Source: Parashewanella spongiae (GTDB lineage: Bacteria > Pseudomonadota > Gammaproteobacteria > Enterobacterales > Shewanellaceae). Taken from it: 64,000 bases of DNA. Positions 1 to 8,698 of the stretch are shown piece by piece. A program made the translations under genes and the position numbers. The stretch lies in the NCBI RefSeq assembly GCF_004358345.1, contig NZ_CP037952.1, positions 2,046,001 to 2,110,000 on the forward strand, read 5' to 3'. The notes beneath the pieces were generated by a model, which saw nothing but the letters and a program-made list of their open reading frames with translations, had not been told where the DNA came from and ran no database searches. How positions within the stretch are numbered: the first letter of the stretch is position 1; every line of letters starts with the position of its first letter.

Positions 1-1
1 C

Positions 2-862
2 TATGTTCCTCACCCTGATACTTTATCAAAATACAATATAATAATGGCAGATTTTGTAGAAACAAAAGAAGGCTATTACTTCATGTCAATACCATTTGTA
101 AGGTCTTGGTTTATATCTTTTTTAAACGAAAGAAAAGCTTTTTTGAACTCACCTGAATCAGCGGCGAATATTCAAGAGTTTATTGATGACACTAAAACAA
201 AAATTAATGAATTTATCGTACCTAAGTCCGGTTTTATGAACTTCAATAGTTTCTTCCAAAGAAAACTTAAAAAGAATGCTCGCGTTGTTTCAATGGCGAA
301 CAATGAAAAGTGTTTAAATTCTCCAGTTGATGGAACTTTTAACAAAGAAGACAGTATATTGCCCAATTTTTTGAACACTCAGGTTAAGCTTAAAACTGAC
401 ACATTGAGTACAAAAGAAGTTTTCAATAATTCACCATACGCATCAAAGTTTGTAGGTGGTAATGTATTGAACATTACACTGAATTATTACAACGCGCATT
501 GGCTTTATTCTCCAGTAAACGGAAAAATTGTCGATCAAAATATCCTTGCGGGACTTTATAACTTAGAGTCAAGTAATCAAGATCTTCCTCAGCATAAAAG
601 AGGATACCTAATTGTTAATACTGAAAAATTTGGATATGTAGGCATTGTGGCTGTCGGTCTGCAAACTGTTTCTGAAGTAAACTTTTTATCATCTATTAAT
701 GACGATGTAAAAAAAGGTGATGTACTTGGACACTTTGGCTATGGCGGCTCTACCGTCATCGTATTCTTTGAGTCAAATTTGCAAATGGATTTTAAGATTG
801 ACCTAAACAAAAGTGGTACTTCACTTGAGATAGGTCAAATATTAAGCTGCATAAGTAAATAA
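2..862 (+). CDS. Phosphatidylserine decarboxylase-like protein, 5' end outside window
   Basis: The reading frame is open from base 2, upstream of the first ATG at 44, so the gene probably begins before the window. Counting from that ATG, it shows FFQRKL near residue 70, SPVDG at 93-97, a conserved-type His at 152 (NAHWLYSPVNG), and FGYGGSTVIVFFE near 232-243. GST is the self-cleavage site that makes the pyruvoyl cofactor in this family, and SPVDG supplies the Asp of the processing triad. The enzyme would convert phosphatidylserine to phosphatidylethanolamine. It is not the typical psd: no psd neighbours are visible, and the layout is closer to the divergent PSD-like proteins that carry an extra N-terminal domain. 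Function is inferred from motifs only. Confidence 0.72.
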   Translation, partial: YVPHPDTLSKYNIIMADFVETKEGYYFMSIPFVRSWFISFLNERKAFLNSPESAANIQEFIDDTKTKINEFIVPKSGFMNFNSFFQRKLKKNARVVSMANNEKCLNSPVDGTFNKEDSILPNFLNTQVKLKTDTLSTKEVFNNSPYASKFVGGNVLNITLNYYNAHWLYSPVNGKIVDQNILAGLYNLESSNQDLPQHKRGYLIVNTEKFGYVGIVAVGLQTVSEVNFLSSINDDVKKGDVLGHFGYGGSTVIVFFESNLQMDFKIDLNKSGTSLEIGQILSCISK

Positions 863-939
863 AACTTTTGTTGATTTCGTGGCACAAAGCTCAGGTTGAT
901 TACTTTAATTGAGTAAATCTGTAATTCAATTTTCTTTTA

Positions 940-1104
940 GGGACGCTGCGGAAGAAAGTATACCGATGAATCCTCGTCACTCCAGCGCAGGCTGGAGTCT
1001 AGTGCCTTTAAGCTTTTCTATAAAAGTCACTGGATACCAGCCTTTGCAGGTATGACAAAAAAAATTTAAAATATTGATTGGTACTTTCTAAATCGCTAGT
1101 TCCC
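940..1104 (+). repeat. Family R1 short interspersed repeat, copy a
   Basis: About 165 bp, from GGGACGCTGCGGAAG to the end of CTAGTTCCC, flanked by TTA on both sides (937-939, 1105-1107). The core word GTATACCGATGA recurs in all copies (near 1794, 7208, 13392, 26415, 32282, 38160 and 47589). It encodes nothing and behaves like a miniature inverted-repeat element. Its right end supplies the last codons of the gene that follows on the minus strand. Confidence 0.75.
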
Positions 1105-1585
1105 TTAAGTCACTTTTCAATTTATAAAAGTAGTCTGTCAAATATGAAACATACAAAGACTTAAGAACAAGGAACATTGCAGAGCGTTTGGGTAATTTAA
1201 AAACCTCTGCCACCATTTCAAACATCATTACAATTGCTTTTTCTAATGTATGTTTTGCAACAGATAATGATTTTGAAAAAGTCACCTTCTTATCTTGGTT
1301 GATTACACATTTAACCGCCCAACCGGATTTCTTTTGTGGCGGGGCAATAATGATATGCTTGAGCCGACCGTTTGGGTGACAAAACTGAGACATAACAGAC
1401 TGGTTTGATGAAGTTTGCCTCGCTGCGAGTTCTTTATCAAGAGTCTTAGCATCATGTTTTTTAAGTGCTAACTCTTTACCGAATAACCCCGTAATATTGA
1501 TAAATCGATTAAACTCTTCTTTGTTCACTTTTCTGTGGACATGGAGGTACTCTCTACCATTGAGTTCTCTATAAACTACCGACAT
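1088..1585 (-). CDS. Hypothetical protein, 165 aa
   Basis: Not recognised. A basic protein without signal peptide or membrane segment. Residues about 73-120 (from GRLKHIII through SGWAVKCVIN to EKAIVMMFEM) have the three-strand-plus-helix look of a small AP2-like DNA-binding module, but this is a weak impression. The last six or so codons (LRELAI and stop) lie inside the right end of repeat R1 copy a, so the native C-terminus may have been replaced when the repeat landed. No partner gene is visible: the neighbours are repeats on both sides. Confidence 0.5.
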   Translation of the reverse strand: MSVVYRELNGREYLHVHRKVNKEEFNRFINITGLFGKELALKKHDAKTLDKELAARQTSSNQSVMSQFCHPNGRLKHIIIAPPQKKSGWAVKCVINQDKKVTFSKSLSVAKHTLEKAIVMMFEMVAEVFKLPKRSAMFLVLKSLYVSYLTDYFYKLKSDLRELAI

Positions 1586-1793
1586 AACGACTCACTTAAC
1601 AGGCGCATTCTTGCGAATGGTTTTATTGTTAATGTATTTAAACTACATTGGGTCATGCGTTTGAAAGAATACCCAATGAAGCACAATATTGATTTAAGGC
1701 GCATATTATAATATTGAAAGATAAAAATTTAAAAGTAGTACATTATTTTGGTTATGCGAGAGGATATTTAACATTTCGATTTGGCTTATCTAA

Positions 1794-1880
1794 GGAAAGT
1801 TGCGGAAAAAAGTATACCGATGAGTTTGCGTTACTCTAGTGCAGGCTGGAAACGAAGTAACGACAGTTTTGTATGTCGGT
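1794..1880 (+). repeat. Family R1 repeat, partial copy b, with hairpin module
   Basis: Preceded by TAA, it begins GGAAAGTTGCGG and keeps the GTATACCGATGA core. It then runs into the module CGAAGTAACGACAGTTTTG...TGTCGG and stops, so the right half is missing. Confidence 0.65.
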
Positions 1881-2084
1881 AACAACTATGCCTTCATCAA
1901 TTTCGATGGCACTTTGAGCACATACATAAATAATAAGTTCTTTGATAATTACTGTGTTCAGATTTAGTGCTATACAAGACGCAGTGTAGGGCGCATAGCC
2001 GTATCTATGTAACCGAAGTTGCAACACCATAGAGTGCTGAAAATGGGCACTAGAAAAACTTAAGAAACTTATGGTCAGGTACTT

Positions 2085-2124
2085 AGCTCTGAGTTGAGCA
2101 ATTAATTACTGTAATAGGTATTAC
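2085..2124 (-). repeat. Family E repeat remnant
   Basis: TAGCTCTGAGTTGAGCA followed by TTAATTACTGTAAT matches, in reverse, the left terminus of the family E element near 42862 and 63115. The sequence between about 1880 and 2085 may be degraded interior of the same element. I see no gene in 1586-2234. Confidence 0.5.
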
Positions 2125-2125
2125 T

Positions 2126-2158
2126 CGAGTCTTGCCAACAAAATGTTGGCAAGACTCG
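2126..2158. terminator. Long perfect hairpin downstream of TonB receptor
   Basis: A 14-bp perfect stem (CGAGTCTTGCCAAC, 2126-2139, with 2145-2158) and a 5-nt loop. It lies about 75 bp past the stop of the minus-strand receptor gene. There is no strong T run on the minus-strand exit side, so it may be an mRNA-stabilising 3' hairpin as well as, or instead of, an intrinsic terminator. Confidence 0.55.
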
Positions 2159-2234
2159 GTTTAGAGTTTTAAAACAGCAAGAACGCTTGAATCAAAATCC
2201 TTTAGATTTCATTCTGCAAAGCTCAGGTAACGGA

Positions 2235-4616
2235 TTAAAATTTAGCTTCAAAACTTAAGCTAACTTGACGCTCTGCACCATATTCAACTGATGAAGTTGT
2301 ACGAGTACCACCTTCAGTTCTAAATGCATAATAGTCATTATCAAGTAAGTTTTTAGCCGTTAAGAACAAGCCAAAGTTATCCCAGTTGTACCCGACACGT
2401 GTATTAACAATAGTTCGAGCACTACTTCGAGTTGCTGCATTTTCATTCATCGCTACTAACTTGTCTGCAGAAGAGTCTTGATAGTTAGCGTTAACATTCA
2501 TGAAAAAACCATTATCAGCGGTATAAGTCGCACCGAAGTTCGTGGTCCATTTAGGCGCACGAGCAAAAGACTGACCCGTATAGATTTTGTCTTTACTTCT
2601 GTCGTCTTGATTTACGATATCTATAAAGTCTGTAAATTCACTTTCTGAGAAACCAAATCCGAAATTGATTTTCAAGTTGTTATTTAGGGCATAAAATGAC
2701 TCAAGTTCGAAACCTTTTACATTAGAGCTACCGGCATTAACTGTTTTATAGTTAAAGCGACTGGTTGAGCGTTGACCTGTGCGAGGGTCAAGCGCATCAC
2801 CTTGTACTGAAACTTGCTGATCTTTCCAATCAAGGTAGAACAAGTTTGCATTCACGACTAAATCATCATTTAACCATGCAGAACGAAGTGAGATCTCATA
2901 ATTATTTGTGAACTCGGCATCGTACTCATAGATTTCGTTGTTTGCGATGTTTCGACCTACGCCACCACTACGATAACCACGTTGATAGGTAATATGAGTG
3001 CTCATCGAGTCATTGATGAAGTAGCTTGCACCTAGTTTAGGAAGTAACTCAGAAAAACTTTCGTCAACAGGATTTTCTTTACCTGTTGCTTCAGCCGCAA
3101 ATTGAATGATTTGACTGTTAAGTGTAGCTAAAATACCAGGCAAGTACTGCCCGAATACAGGATGTAAAGAAGGGTATAGTGGGTTAGTCGGGTCGGGTAA
3201 TTGATCAACGTTCTCAATTGTAGTGATTGTTTCGCTATGGCGAGATTGCTTCTCGTAATCGTAACGAAGACCACCAAACACTTCAAAATTGTCATTGAGT
3301 TGATAGCTTAGCTCTGAGTAGAGTGCAGCGCTGGTAATTTCTTCACCTGAATTTCCGTATGCGCGAACTGCGGCAGGATCAAACCCTGTTTGTGAATAGA
3401 TTGGCATCACCAGCTGATTAGTCACAAGTGTGGCAACCTCTTCAGTAAGGCCAAAACCTCTTACTAACTGACCTGTTAGCAATGCTGGTACACCAAGATC
3501 TTCGTCTAAACTCAGCTGTCTTGGACCATCGAACACATCTTTTACTTTAATGTTTGAATAGTAAGCACCGAATACCGCGTTTAGCTTGTCACCTTCATAA
3601 GTAAAACGTATTTCTTGGCTCTTAGTCTTATCGTTTCTGTCATCAATTAATTGTGATTTAGATTCAAGACCTTGATCGCCATCCCAACGATAGCCATAGT
3701 CTGAGTTCAAGTAAGTACTGATTGCATCAAATGACCAATCATCACTGATGTCGTAGGCAACTGTTAGCGTTAGAATATCATTATCAGTGAACTCATAAGT
3801 TTCATCATTGAAAATGTTAAAGCGATTATCTGAAGTAGATTCTGGAGCTACAAAAGGTACGCCAATTTCACTGTCGTTATAGGTATAGCTTAGGGTTGCA
3901 CTTAGACCTTCAATCGCATTTGGTTCAAACAAGAACTTTAAGCGATATGTTTGGTTTTCGTTGTAGTCAGAATAGTCATTACGAGTGATATTTTTATTGA
4001 CGCCGTCAAAGTTGTTGTTTTCACCACTAAAACGGAATGCAACTTGGTTATCAACTAATTCACCACCAACAGCGACTGCGGCTTCGCGCTGGCCGTTTTC
4101 TCCAACAGTAATTCGAGTTTTGCCACTCCAATCATAAGTTGGCTGCTCGGTAGTGATCCAAATTGCACCAGCTAAAGCATTTCGTCCTTGAAGTGTAGAC
4201 TGAGGGCCGCGCAATACCTCAACTTGATTAACATCCCAAACATTGAATGCGCCTTGCTGAATCATACGGTATGGAAGAATTGCACCATCAACATAAACAC
4301 TGGTTAGATAACTTGTACCACCGCCAGAGACATTAAATGAGTTGATACCACGAATACTAAAATCGCGACCAAATTGACCAGATACATTAGGGATTTGATC
4401 CAAAACTTCATATAAGTTAATTAATTGTTCATCTTCAATTTGAGATTCAGTGATGACAGCAACACTTGTTGGTGTTTCTTGGAGTTCGCGGTCAATTTTT
4501 TGTCCTTTAACGATGATTCTTTCTATTTGATCATCAGCAAAGGCTGTTAGAGAGGTTGACGCTATTGCTGTGAAAAGTGCGAGCTTTACATAACGGGCGA
4601 GTAAGCTGTGTTTCAT
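2235..4616 (-). CDS. TonB-dependent outer-membrane receptor (iron/siderophore type)
   Basis: Outer-membrane active transporter, 793 aa from the chosen start. It has a signal peptide ending around AFA-DD, a TonB-box-like stretch (ERIIVKGQ), a plug domain with DFSIRGI, VEVLRGPQSTLQGRNA and ITT, a 22-strand-type barrel and a C-terminal Phe (SFEAKF). ATG 4616 is preferred because GGAAGG lies 5 nt before it, and the in-frame ATG at 4628 overlaps that site. It is divergent from the PepSY operon at 4800, and a Fur-box-like sequence sits just upstream. This implies an iron-chelate substrate, which cannot be identified from sequence alone. Confidence 0.9.
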   Translation of the reverse strand: MKHSLLARYVKLALFTAIASTSLTAFADDQIERIIVKGQKIDRELQETPTSVAVITESQIEDEQLINLYEVLDQIPNVSGQFGRDFSIRGINSFNVSGGGTSYLTSVYVDGAILPYRMIQQGAFNVWDVNQVEVLRGPQSTLQGRNALAGAIWITTEQPTYDWSGKTRITVGENGQREAAVAVGGELVDNQVAFRFSGENNNFDGVNKNITRNDYSDYNENQTYRLKFLFEPNAIEGLSATLSYTYNDSEIGVPFVAPESTSDNRFNIFNDETYEFTDNDILTLTVAYDISDDWSFDAISTYLNSDYGYRWDGDQGLESKSQLIDDRNDKTKSQEIRFTYEGDKLNAVFGAYYSNIKVKDVFDGPRQLSLDEDLGVPALLTGQLVRGFGLTEEVATLVTNQLVMPIYSQTGFDPAAVRAYGNSGEEITSAALYSELSYQLNDNFEVFGGLRYDYEKQSRHSETITTIENVDQLPDPTNPLYPSLHPVFGQYLPGILATLNSQIIQFAAEATGKENPVDESFSELLPKLGASYFINDSMSTHITYQRGYRSGGVGRNIANNEIYEYDAEFTNNYEISLRSAWLNDDLVVNANLFYLDWKDQQVSVQGDALDPRTGQRSTSRFNYKTVNAGSSNVKGFELESFYALNNNLKINFGFGFSESEFTDFIDIVNQDDRSKDKIYTGQSFARAPKWTTNFGATYTADNGFFMNVNANYQDSSADKLVAMNENAATRSSARTIVNTRVGYNWDNFGLFLTAKNLLDNDYYAFRTEGGTRTTSSVEYGAERQVSLSFEAKF

Positions 4617-4635
4617 TGTACCTTCCATGTATTAA

Positions 4636-4654
4636 AAATGATAATGATTTGCAT
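4636..4654 (-). promoter_or_regulatory. Fur-box-like operator
   Basis: AAATGATAATGATTTGCAT, whose complement contains ATCATTATCATTT, resembles the GATAATGATAATCATTATC Fur consensus. It lies 20 bp upstream of the receptor start and about 145 bp upstream of the divergent operon, so it could control the receptor and possibly both. Confidence 0.65.
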
Positions 4655-4799
4655 TTATTTTATTGTATGGAAAATAATATGTGAAGTGTTTTATGGTACG
4701 AAGTTCTAATTTAATTACTATTGCTAATGTTAATAATTTTTATTTGCACTTAATGTTGTGAAAACGTTATCCTTATGTTGTTCTATAAACAGTTGATGA

Positions 4800-5090
4800 A
4801 TGATCATGAGCAAGAAACAAACTTTTAGTGCGATAAAACGAAGGAACGTAATGGCAATGCTCTTAGCACTCATTACGGCAACAATAATGATTCCAGGGAT
4901 GACGACTTATCTTCCGTTTGAAATGGAACAACAAATCTTAATTCCAATTTTATTATTTCCATTCATATGGGCTGGGTTATTTATATATACATATATGGCT
5001 GAAAAAGCGTGGCAGCCATTTGTCTTAATGTTGTTGCTCATTATTAGTCACCTTGCTCTTAGCTATGATGCTTTGATGGGAGGCGCTTAA
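4800..5090 (+). CDS. Small inner-membrane protein of PepSY iron operon (DUF3649-like)
   Basis: A 96-aa protein with three hydrophobic segments (about 17-34, 45-63, 71-88) and a basic N-terminus (KKQTFSAIKRRN). Such proteins commonly precede a PepSY-associated membrane protein in TonB-receptor-linked iron clusters, which fits the next gene starting 2 bp after this stop. The role is presumed to be as an accessory in ferric-chelate handling at the inner membrane. Start may be ATG 4800 or ATG 4806. Confidence 0.65.
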   Translation: MIMSKKQTFSAIKRRNVMAMLLALITATIMIPGMTTYLPFEMEQQILIPILLFPFIWAGLFIYTYMAEKAWQPFVLMLLLIISHLALSYDALMGGA

Positions 5091-5092
5091 TA

Positions 5093-6709
5093 ATGAAAAG
5101 TTTAACCATTAAAAAGTTATTTCGAATGCACAGTTGGGTAGGAATCGTTACGGGTATTCTGCTGTTTGTTGTTTCGTTCACTGGCGCGCTTGCTGTGTTT
5201 GCAAAACCTCATTTGAGTATTTGGGCGAGTGCAAGTGAAAGTTATGTCACTAGTCATGTACCAACTCAAGCTGTAGAAAATCTCATTAACGAATACGCTC
5301 AAAAAGTACCACAAGCGTTTCGTGAAAATATTCATGTTTTTATGCCAAACGGTTATGGCTTTACTAAATTGGTATTACTTTACGAGTCTCATGATGGTGA
5401 CGAAAATTACCAAAAAGAGGCGGCATATGTTTATGAATTCAACAGTCAGACTTATGCGCTCGAACATAAATTTTATGGGGAAACAGGAGACTATTATGAA
5501 AACCGCCAGTCAAATATGGCACGTTATATTGGGCATTTTCATGCGGATCTGCATTTAGGACGACCAATAGGATTGATATTAACAGGTTTCTTAGGGTTGA
5601 CTTTGATGGTGTCCGTCATCACCGGATTATACATCCATCGTGATATGTTTAAGCAGATGTTTACCTTCAGAAGAAACAAAAGTGTCGATGTAGTCGTTGC
5701 TGATGGACATAAACTCTTTGGGTTGTGGGGCAGTCTTTTTCATATTGTCATTGGTTTTACAGGGGCAATTTTAGGTTTAGCGACAATCATTATGCTGCCA
5801 GCAGCGGCATATGTAAGCTTTAACGGTGATCAAGAAAGATTAATAGAAACCTTCACAGCAATGCCTGAAACAGTAATTTCACATGAATATCAAAAAACTC
5901 AAATTGTTGACGTAATGGTAAACGTGAAATCGCTAGACGATAAAGCGGTATTACGTGATTTAACGATTATGGCGCTGAATGACAAAAACTCGGTTGTTTA
6001 TGCCAGAACGATAGGCGGTGAAAATGTAGCATCCAGTATTGTTAAATATTCTGGAGAAGGCGAGTTTATTAAGCGAATGAGTAGCCTAGGAGATATTCTG
6101 GGGCCCGCAATCAAAGTGGTAGAGTGGATTTATCCTATGCACTTTGGCAACTTCGGAGGCTTGTTCGTTAAATTTATATGGAGTGTACTCGGCTTAACCA
6201 CAGCTCTTATTCCATTATCTGGCGTCATGATGTGGCTTGCTAAACGCAGTCGAGGGCAAAATCCTGATTTATCCTTGAAAGCATACCAGAGATGGAACCG
6301 CTTAATCATAGGAAGTTGTGGAGGTGTCGTGCTCGCGTGTGCATTGTTATTTCCCGCACAAGTTTTGATGAATACCTTTATTGAAGGTTCGCAGCATAAT
6401 GCTTATTTTGGCTCCATTTTCTTTGGTAGTTGGTTAGCATGGTTGTTAGTTTGTATTGCACCGATGGGTTATCGTTATTTATTAAAGATAAATGCGCTAC
6501 TTGTCGCTGTTTGCTTTACTTTTGTTGTGCCACTTAAACTGGTTTTTCAACATAACTATCTAAGTCAATTGACGAATAGCAACTATCAAATCGTCACTTC
6601 AGTCGATTTAGTGTGCATTGTTTTTGCTGCTCTGTTTTTCTATCTATTCAATAAAGTTGAGATGAAAGAAGTAGAGATGTTGGCTGGATTAAAGGAGCAA
6701 ACCCTATGA
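5093..6709 (+). CDS. PepSY-associated transmembrane protein (PiuB/iron-uptake type)
   Basis: A 538-aa inner-membrane protein. The first helix follows KLFRMHSWVGIVTGILLF, the typical start of this family. A large periplasmic segment (about 40-150) leads to HFHADLHLG and further helices around 165-190, 215-245 and 355-390, plus four more at the C-terminus. Members are found in siderophore loci and are thought to be ferric-siderophore reductases or uptake factors at the inner membrane. Its histidines (HSW, GHFHADLHLG, DGHKLFG, YPMHFG) are positioned for heme or metal binding. It starts 2 bp after the upstream stop and overlaps the next gene by ATGA, so the three genes are one operon. Confidence 0.85.
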   Translation: MKSLTIKKLFRMHSWVGIVTGILLFVVSFTGALAVFAKPHLSIWASASESYVTSHVPTQAVENLINEYAQKVPQAFRENIHVFMPNGYGFTKLVLLYESHDGDENYQKEAAYVYEFNSQTYALEHKFYGETGDYYENRQSNMARYIGHFHADLHLGRPIGLILTGFLGLTLMVSVITGLYIHRDMFKQMFTFRRNKSVDVVVADGHKLFGLWGSLFHIVIGFTGAILGLATIIMLPAAAYVSFNGDQERLIETFTAMPETVISHEYQKTQIVDVMVNVKSLDDKAVLRDLTIMALNDKNSVVYARTIGGENVASSIVKYSGEGEFIKRMSSLGDILGPAIKVVEWIYPMHFGNFGGLFVKFIWSVLGLTTALIPLSGVMMWLAKRSRGQNPDLSLKAYQRWNRLIIGSCGGVVLACALLFPAQVLMNTFIEGSQHNAYFGSIFFGSWLAWLLVCIAPMGYRYLLKINALLVAVCFTFVVPLKLVFQHNYLSQLTNSNYQIVTSVDLVCIVFAALFFYLFNKVEMKEVEMLAGLKEQTL

Positions 6710-6924
6710 GCTTTATCGCACTCGCTTTATTATTGATTGCAATGTTTCTTATAAGAAAGCAGCTATTCATTCCGGCAATTCGTTTTGCTTTAATCGGTGC
6801 TTTAATTTTGAGCGCGGCTTTAATTTTAGTGACAACGCTAGGAGTGGCGCCTGCTATTGTGTTGGTTTTAGCTTGCCTTATGCTTTCAGGAATTGTTATC
6901 ACTAGCATTGTTTCAAAGTTATAG
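6706..6924 (+). CDS. Small membrane protein, end of iron operon (DUF3325-like)
   Basis: A 72-aa, almost wholly hydrophobic protein with two or three helices separated by RKQLFIPAIR. Its start overlaps the stop of the PepSY gene (ATGA), so it is translationally coupled. The position matches the short terminal protein (DUF3325 type) of similar clusters. Family assignment rests mainly on context. Confidence 0.6.
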   Translation: MSFIALALLLIAMFLIRKQLFIPAIRFALIGALILSAALILVTTLGVAPAIVLVLACLMLSGIVITSIVSKL

Positions 6925-6930
6925 GTTTTA

Positions 6931-6972
6931 ATCACTCCGAGTTTAACTCCTCGCCCCTTGGGGCGGGGTGAT
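6931..6972 (+). terminator. Possible terminator of iron operon
   Basis: CGCCCC-TT-GGGGCG (6952-6965), inside an outer ATCAC/GTGAT pairing, starts just after the operon's last stop. No clean T run follows, so the assignment is tentative. Confidence 0.35.
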
Positions 6973-6995
6973 TCATTTCGAGCAGAGCTATTTTA

Positions 6996-7457
6996 GGATC
7001 TGTTGATCTTTCGTGATTGTTTTTGCAGCGATAAATTGGTTATTTTATGCATGGCAGAGTTTGTGAGGTTTGGTTATTATCGACATACAAAACTGTCGTT
7101 ACTTCGTTTCCAAATAAGAAAACGATAACGTAGCAGAAATGACCAATTTACGCTGTCTTCGATGCTTTTGAGCATTCACTGTTCTGTGTTGTGAACAGCT
7201 CACTTAGGGACGTGGCGGAAGAATGTATACCAATTTTATCGTCACTCCTGCGAACGCAGGAGTCCAGAGTCTTTGGTTAATTTGGGCACAAGTCGCTGGA
7301 TACCTGCGTTCGCAGGTATGACAAATTAAGCGTTGAAATTTAAAGTGGTATTATTTGAACTGCGACATCCCTTAGATGGCTAAGCATCACTGCTCACGCC
7401 TTGAACAGATAAATGCTCAAATAGCACAAAATTTAATCCTGAAAGATCAACAGACCC
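6996..7457 (+). mobile_element. Family A miniature element, copy 1 (with nested R1)
   Basis: Ends GGATCTGTTGATCTTTC and GAAAGATCAACAGACCC form terminal inverted repeats, and TA flanks both sides (6994-6995, 7458-7459). It contains the hairpin module near 7080-7110 and an R1 repeat inserted at 7208-7370. It has no coding capacity and occupies most of the gap between the iron operon and the next gene. Confidence 0.75.
7208..7370 (+). repeat. R1-like repeat copy c, nested in family A
   Basis: A divergent R1 copy (GGACGTGGCGGAAGAATGTATACC to GACATCC, broken here only for description). The family A word CTTAG is duplicated on both sides (7203-7207, 7371-7375), which shows insertion into a pre-existing A copy. 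Confidence 0.7.
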
Positions 7458-7578
7458 TAATGTCGGTAATAACTTAATTGGTATTACACTGACCTAAAGT
7501 GAACTTTGGGTTATGATAAGAAAAACTTAAATCGGTAGAACCAATTAATCACGCTTTTAAGGGTTATGGATAAAAACT

Positions 7579-8214
7579 ATGATAAAAAAATTAGCCTACG
7601 TTAGCTTATTATTAGCGCCATGTTCCCTATATACGTTTGCCGCTGAATCGCCCAAAATGAGTAAAGCTAACGTCATTAAACCAGCGAAGTTAGTGAGTAT
7701 TGCAACTCATGACGCTTTTTTTGAACGTCTAAAAATGTACTGTGGAAAAGCTTTCCAAGGTAAAGTGACCGTAGACAATCAAGATAACGGATCTTTTAGT
7801 AATAAAAAATTGGTTATGCATGTAAGAAAGTGCACAGATATAGAATTGCAAATCCCATTTCATGTCGGAAATGATGCATCTAGAACGTGGATAATCACCA
7901 AAACGGGTTCTGGCCTGAGTTTAAAACACGATCATCGCCAAGGAAACGGTGAATATGATGACTTAACCATGTATGGTGGCCATACTCTCGATGCTGGTAA
8001 AGACCATGCTCAATCGTTCCCAGCGGATCAATATTCGAAAGAGTTATTTGTGAAACAAGAAATTTCACAGTCTGTTGGTAACACTTGGCAAATTTTGATA
8101 CGTCCTGAAAAGTATACTTATCGCTTATTTAGACAAGGGCGAGAGTTTCAAGTTGATTTTGATCTCACTCAGCCAATTACTGCACCATCAGCGCCTTGGG
8201 GTTACCAAGACTGA
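7579..8214 (+). CDS. Secreted hypothetical protein, 211 aa
   Basis: Has a clear signal peptide (basic MIKKLAY, hydrophobic core, likely cleavage after TFA near residue 21). The mature part contains two cysteines (CGKAF and KCTDIE) that could form a disulfide, and a histidine/aspartate-rich stretch (LKHDHRQGNGEYDDLTMYGG) that might bind a metal. I do not assign a family: the fold and function are unknown. It stands alone, with a family A element upstream and a possible gene remnant downstream. Confidence 0.75.
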   Translation: MIKKLAYVSLLLAPCSLYTFAAESPKMSKANVIKPAKLVSIATHDAFFERLKMYCGKAFQGKVTVDNQDNGSFSNKKLVMHVRKCTDIELQIPFHVGNDASRTWIITKTGSGLSLKHDHRQGNGEYDDLTMYGGHTLDAGKDHAQSFPADQYSKELFVKQEISQSVGNTWQILIRPEKYTYRLFRQGREFQVDFDLTQPITAPSAPWGYQD

Positions 8215-8482
8215 TAGCGCTATTAGCTGTTTTTTGAACCGTTATACTCGCTGGATATTTCCGCAAGGTGATGATGGTCTTAGGGGTGAATCATCTGTCT
8301 CTCTTTCCGATGGAAGTGGCCCTGTTAAATATTCTAGATGGATAACACCAGAAACCTTATCTGTTGTGACTAAAAGCTTTTGGGTTCAAATTGATACGTT
8401 TACTGATAATGATGAAGAGAATCAGCACTTCGACCACGTAGAGATAAAGCGCAACAAAATTTGGGATAACGCCTGTGTGTAA
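8153..8482 (+). pseudogene. Possible gene remnant downstream of secreted protein
   Basis: A frame from 8153 overlaps the end of the preceding gene and has no ribosome site, but the stretch from about 8236 to 8482 (RWIFPQGDDG to KIWDNACV) has protein-like composition. It may be the 3' piece of a gene that lost its start. No family recognised. Confidence 0.25.
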
Positions 8483-8698
8483 TTGGTATAATAGGTGTGT
8501 TCGAGTTTAAACCAATGAAATAGCGCCAAACAGAAGACAGATTTATTTGTCAATTTGTATGATTTTCCAAGACTAATGCCACAAAAAAAACGATAATCTC
8601 CACCATTAATGTCATTTCGCAGGCTGGTAGTAGCATAACACTTTACGACTACACCGATTTATTGCTCAGTGTGCGAAGTTTTACTGTGGAAGTATTCA

